From assembly GCF_000413055.1 (NCBI RefSeq), contig NZ_KE332518.1, forward strand, positions 203,490-267,489: a DNA stretch of 64,000 bases, in the 5' to 3' direction. Below the pieces are notes generated by a model. It had not been told where the DNA came from, searched no databases, and saw only the letters and a program-made list of their open reading frames with translations. Made by a program: the position numbers and the translations under genes. Source of the stretch: Treponema maltophilum ATCC 51939. GTDB taxonomy: Bacteria > Spirochaetota > Spirochaetia > Treponematales > Treponemataceae. This document shows, piece by piece, positions 61,826 through 64,000 of this stretch (positions are counted from its first letter, which is position 1; the number at the start of each line of letters is the position of its first letter).

Positions 61826-63439
61826 ATGGAACATTTCGGCATGTGGGGGATCATACCGCCCGTTTTAACAATTGCGCTCGCCTTTATTACAAAAGACGTT
61901 ATCGTGTCGCTGTTTTTGGGAATCGTTTCCGGCTGCCTTATCGTTGCCGGAGGAAATCCCGCGGCGGCTTTAATGAACGTGAGTGATTTACTTGCCGGTT
62001 CTTTGGCCGACGGCTGGAATATCCGCATTTTTTTATTTTGCGGCCTGCTCGGTGCCTTGGTCGGTATGTTGTCCAAAACGGGTGCGGCGCAAGCGTTCGG
62101 CGTATGGATGTCCAAAAAACTGAAAAGCGGCACCGCCTCGCAGTTTGCGACCTTTATATTCGGTCTGATTGTGTTTATCGACGACTATTTTAACTCGCTG
62201 ACGGTCGGAACGGTTATGCGGCCTATAAACGATAAAAACAGGGTTGCCCGCGCAAAGCTTGCGTATATTTTGGATTCGACGGCCGCTCCCGTGTGCATTT
62301 TGGCTCCCGTATCGAGTTGGGTCGTTACGGTTATGTCGATTGTGCGCAACGCCGAAGGCTTCGATAAATTGGGCATAAGCGATTTTGAATTTTTTATCCG
62401 CGCCGTTCCGTATAATCTGTACGCGCTGACGACGCTTCTCATGGTGCTTGTGGTTATCTTTTTTAAGCGCGATTTCGGTCCGATGAAACGGTCGGAAACT
62501 TTGGCAAAAGAAACCGGCGTGCTGTGGAATGAAAAAGTATACGGCGTTATTTCCGGCGATTTGCGTGACGAAAATGTTACGCGGGCAAAGCCGGCGGATA
62601 TGTTGGTTCCCATTTTACTGCTCATCGTTTTTGCCGTCGCCTTTTTCCCGATTGTGTCGTGGATCAATGCCGTAGACGGCGAATCGATTACGAATTTGGC
62701 GCAAGCCGCTTCGTCGATGAGTTTACGCGACGCTTTTAACAACACCGATTCTTCGTATGCGCTGTTTTACGCCATTATTTTTACGCTGCTTTTTACGTAT
62801 ATTTACTATCTTGTGCGCCGCCTTATGAATTTAAAAGAAGCGAGCGAAGCCGTCCGCGACGGTATAAAATCGATGGTGCCGGCTCTTATTATTTTGACAA
62901 TGGCATGGTCGATCGGAACGGTCATACGCTCTTCGCCTGCGGACGGCGGGTTGGGGCTGGGGCGCTACCTTTCGGAAACGGTTGTCGGAAGCGGCTTTCC
63001 GCTGTGGATTATACCCGGTATCGTGTTCGTGCTGTCGGCGCTTATCGCGTTTGCAACCGGCACTAGCTGGGGAACGTTCGGCATTATGATTCCGCTTGTT
63101 ATGCCGATTGCCGTCGGGCTTGTCGGCGATGCCGGATTAACCGGAGGCGCCGCTTTGAACGCCGTGTTTATCTGCGTTTCTGCCGTGCTGGGAGGTGCCG
63201 TTTTCGGCGATCATGCATCGCCCATTTCCGATACGACGATTTTGTCTTCGACGGGCGCCGCCTGTCCGCATTTGGAACACGTTGCAACGCAATTGCCTTA
63301 TGCACTCTTTGTAGCGGCCTGTTCTTTGGCCGGCTTTATCATCGGCGGCATCTTTATGAATCCGATTGCTTCGTGGGCAGCCGTTTTGATCGTCTTTACC
63401 GCCGGCATGATTCTTTTGCCGAAGATAAGCAAAGGCTGA
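61826..63439 (+). CDS. nhaC: NhaC-type sodium/proton antiporter family protein
   Basis: A 537-residue membrane protein with about 12 spans. Family features are FIDDYFNSLTVGTVMRPIND, LDSTAAPVCILAPVSSWVV, FATGTSWGTFGIMIPLVMPI and GDHASPISDTTILSSTGAAC. Members of this group exchange sodium for protons, or carry organic acids or amino acids with sodium, so the exact cargo is open. GAGGAGG precedes the ATG; it is divergent from aroDE. Confidence 0.87.
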   Translation: MEHFGMWGIIPPVLTIALAFITKDVIVSLFLGIVSGCLIVAGGNPAAALMNVSDLLAGSLADGWNIRIFLFCGLLGALVGMLSKTGAAQAFGVWMSKKLKSGTASQFATFIFGLIVFIDDYFNSLTVGTVMRPINDKNRVARAKLAYILDSTAAPVCILAPVSSWVVTVMSIVRNAEGFDKLGISDFEFFIRAVPYNLYALTTLLMVLVVIFFKRDFGPMKRSETLAKETGVLWNEKVYGVISGDLRDENVTRAKPADMLVPILLLIVFAVAFFPIVSWINAVDGESITNLAQAASSMSLRDAFNNTDSSYALFYAIIFTLLFTYIYYLVRRLMNLKEASEAVRDGIKSMVPALIILTMAWSIGTVIRSSPADGGLGLGRYLSETVVGSGFPLWIIPGIVFVLSALIAFATGTSWGTFGIMIPLVMPIAVGLVGDAGLTGGAALNAVFICVSAVLGGAVFGDHASPISDTTILSSTGAACPHLEHVATQLPYALFVAACSLAGFIIGGIFMNPIASWAAVLIVFTAGMILLPKISKG

Positions 63440-63901
63440 TTATTCCACGGTAAAGCGCCGTATTTCGTTGCCGGAAACGGTAAGAATGAGGCGCGTATTG
63501 TGCGGGACGGCATAAGGAATCGTCAGGCGGTTGCCGGTATGCTGCAGGGCGACAATGCTGTACGCGTTGCCTTCCGGTGTTTCCGCTTTCAGTTCGACGG
63601 GAAGAGCGTAGGGGTAGGGCGGAAGCCTTTCATCCAAGAGGCCGTATACAAGGTTCCCTTTCGGAGAATCGGGAATCGCGATAACGGCGTCTACGCGCGA
63701 ATAGGCAGGAAGGGTTTGCCGATTTCCGCTTTGTTTTTGCGATACAACCGTTCCCGCTTCCTGCCCTTCAGCCGGAAGCTGCGCGGTAAAGTTAAAGATG
63801 ATTTTGCTGCGGCTCATTTGCAGCAAAGTGTCGTTCAGCGAAAGCCCGACGATATTCGGAACGGGCACTTCTTCGCGTTTTAAGCGCTGCGTACGAATAT
63901 T
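63440..63901 (-). pseudogene. PASTA-domain protein, 5' truncated
   Basis: The frame starts inside a PASTA domain (EEVPVPNIVGLSLNDTLLQM, SRSKIIFNFTAQLPAEGQEA, GTVVSQ) and continues with ~70 residues of a terminal beta domain (GLLDERLPPYPYALPVELKA). A PASTA protein should have a cytoplasmic or transmembrane N-terminus and further repeats, but all three frames upstream of ~63905 are closed. A GTG at 63868 could start a short product only inside the domain. The gene appears cut off by foreign or rearranged DNA. Its stop abuts the nhaC stop. Confidence 0.65.
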
Positions 63902-63984
63902 TTATTTACGATTTCTTTTCCAAATAGCACTAAAATAATTATTGCTCCCCATGTTGCTGTTACTACGAAGGGATCCATTCTCAT
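63880..63984 (-). CDS. Possible 34-residue single-span membrane peptide
   Basis: A short frame reads MDPFVVTATWGAIIILVLFG, then KEIVNKIFVRSA and a stop: one transmembrane helix and a basic tail. It could be the start of a larger gene or a small membrane peptide of toxin type. The ribosome binding site is weak and the window ends just upstream. Confidence 0.3.
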   Translation of the reverse strand: MRMDPFVVTATWGAIIILVLFGKEIVNKIFVRSA

Positions 63985-64000
63985 TAAATTAAATCCTGTG

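Noticed and set aside
1-64000. CRISPR arrays, rRNA and tRNA genes
   Set aside because: I saw no regularly spaced identical repeats with spacers and no tRNA cloverleaf or rRNA landmarks.

Overview
The window looks like chromosomal DNA of a host-associated, fermentative spirochete, most likely a Treponema. This is an inference from several gene features together: spirochete-style lipoproteins with loose lipoboxes, a fused AroD-AroE shikimate enzyme, glycyl-radical fermentation enzymes, a PASTA-domain tail, and attC-like cassette sites of the general kind known from the chromosomal integron of Treponema denticola. No rRNA, tRNA or other taxonomic marker is present, so the genus is not proven. 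Most of the window has moderate GC. The stretches 5.3-11.1 kb, 25.3-27.3 kb, 32.8-38.7 kb and 47.6-51.7 kb are visibly more AT-rich and hold the accessory genes.

Layout. 0-5.2 kb: the end of a chemoreceptor, a DNA base glycosylase, a zinc/cadmium sensor-efflux pair with a complete promoter-operator, a small lipoprotein and an HD phosphohydrolase. 5.3-11.1 kb: a run of AT-rich, same-strand genes (lipoproteins, a RelE-type toxin-antitoxin pair, an antitoxin beside a deleted YoeB toxin). They are separated by at least five related imperfect palindromes that sit just after stop codons and look like integron attC sites. No integrase is visible, so this is best read as a cluster of attC sites lacking an integrase (CALIN). 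11.1-14.0 kb (minus strand): a hydroxy-acid oxidase-like flavoprotein, a lipoprotein and an NlpC/P60 hydrolase. 14.1-20.1 kb: an AraC regulator followed by a nickel/peptide-type ABC importer in which one permease is fused to one ATPase. 20.2-25.3 kb: glutamate dehydrogenase, an acyltransferase, HisD, and a HisA-HisI-HisE triple fusion. 25.3-29.6 kb: a secreted repeat protein, a BASS transporter flanked by direct repeats, and a broken Rpn-family gene.

29.7-32.7 kb: pyruvate formate-lyase and its activase. 32.8-38.2 kb: an alpha-galactoside uptake and hydrolysis operon (two permeases, binding protein, GH4 alpha-galactosidase) with a divergent AraC regulator. 38.8-42.3 kb: a thiamine importer (ThiBPQ) behind a TPP riboswitch. 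42.4-46.5 kb: a TrmB-type regulator, a TauE/SafE-like exporter, an ornithine cyclodeaminase-family enzyme and a YkvI-type carrier. Then era, a 1062-residue lipoprotein with six tandem repeats, a toxin fragment and a VapBC pair.

52.3-59.5 kb is an evident trans-4-hydroxyproline utilisation locus: a divergent XRE-cupin regulator, a CD0519/CD1768-type membrane protein, the HypD activase, HypD, ProC and an NSS symporter. Hydroxyproline would be dehydrated by HypD to pyrroline-5-carboxylate and reduced by ProC to proline. The end of the window has rpiA and aroDE (minus), an NhaC-type antiporter (plus) and a 5'-truncated PASTA protein (minus).

A recurring regulatory theme is genes whose -10 box lies 6-7 nt before the start codon with no ribosome binding site, which suggests leaderless transcripts.
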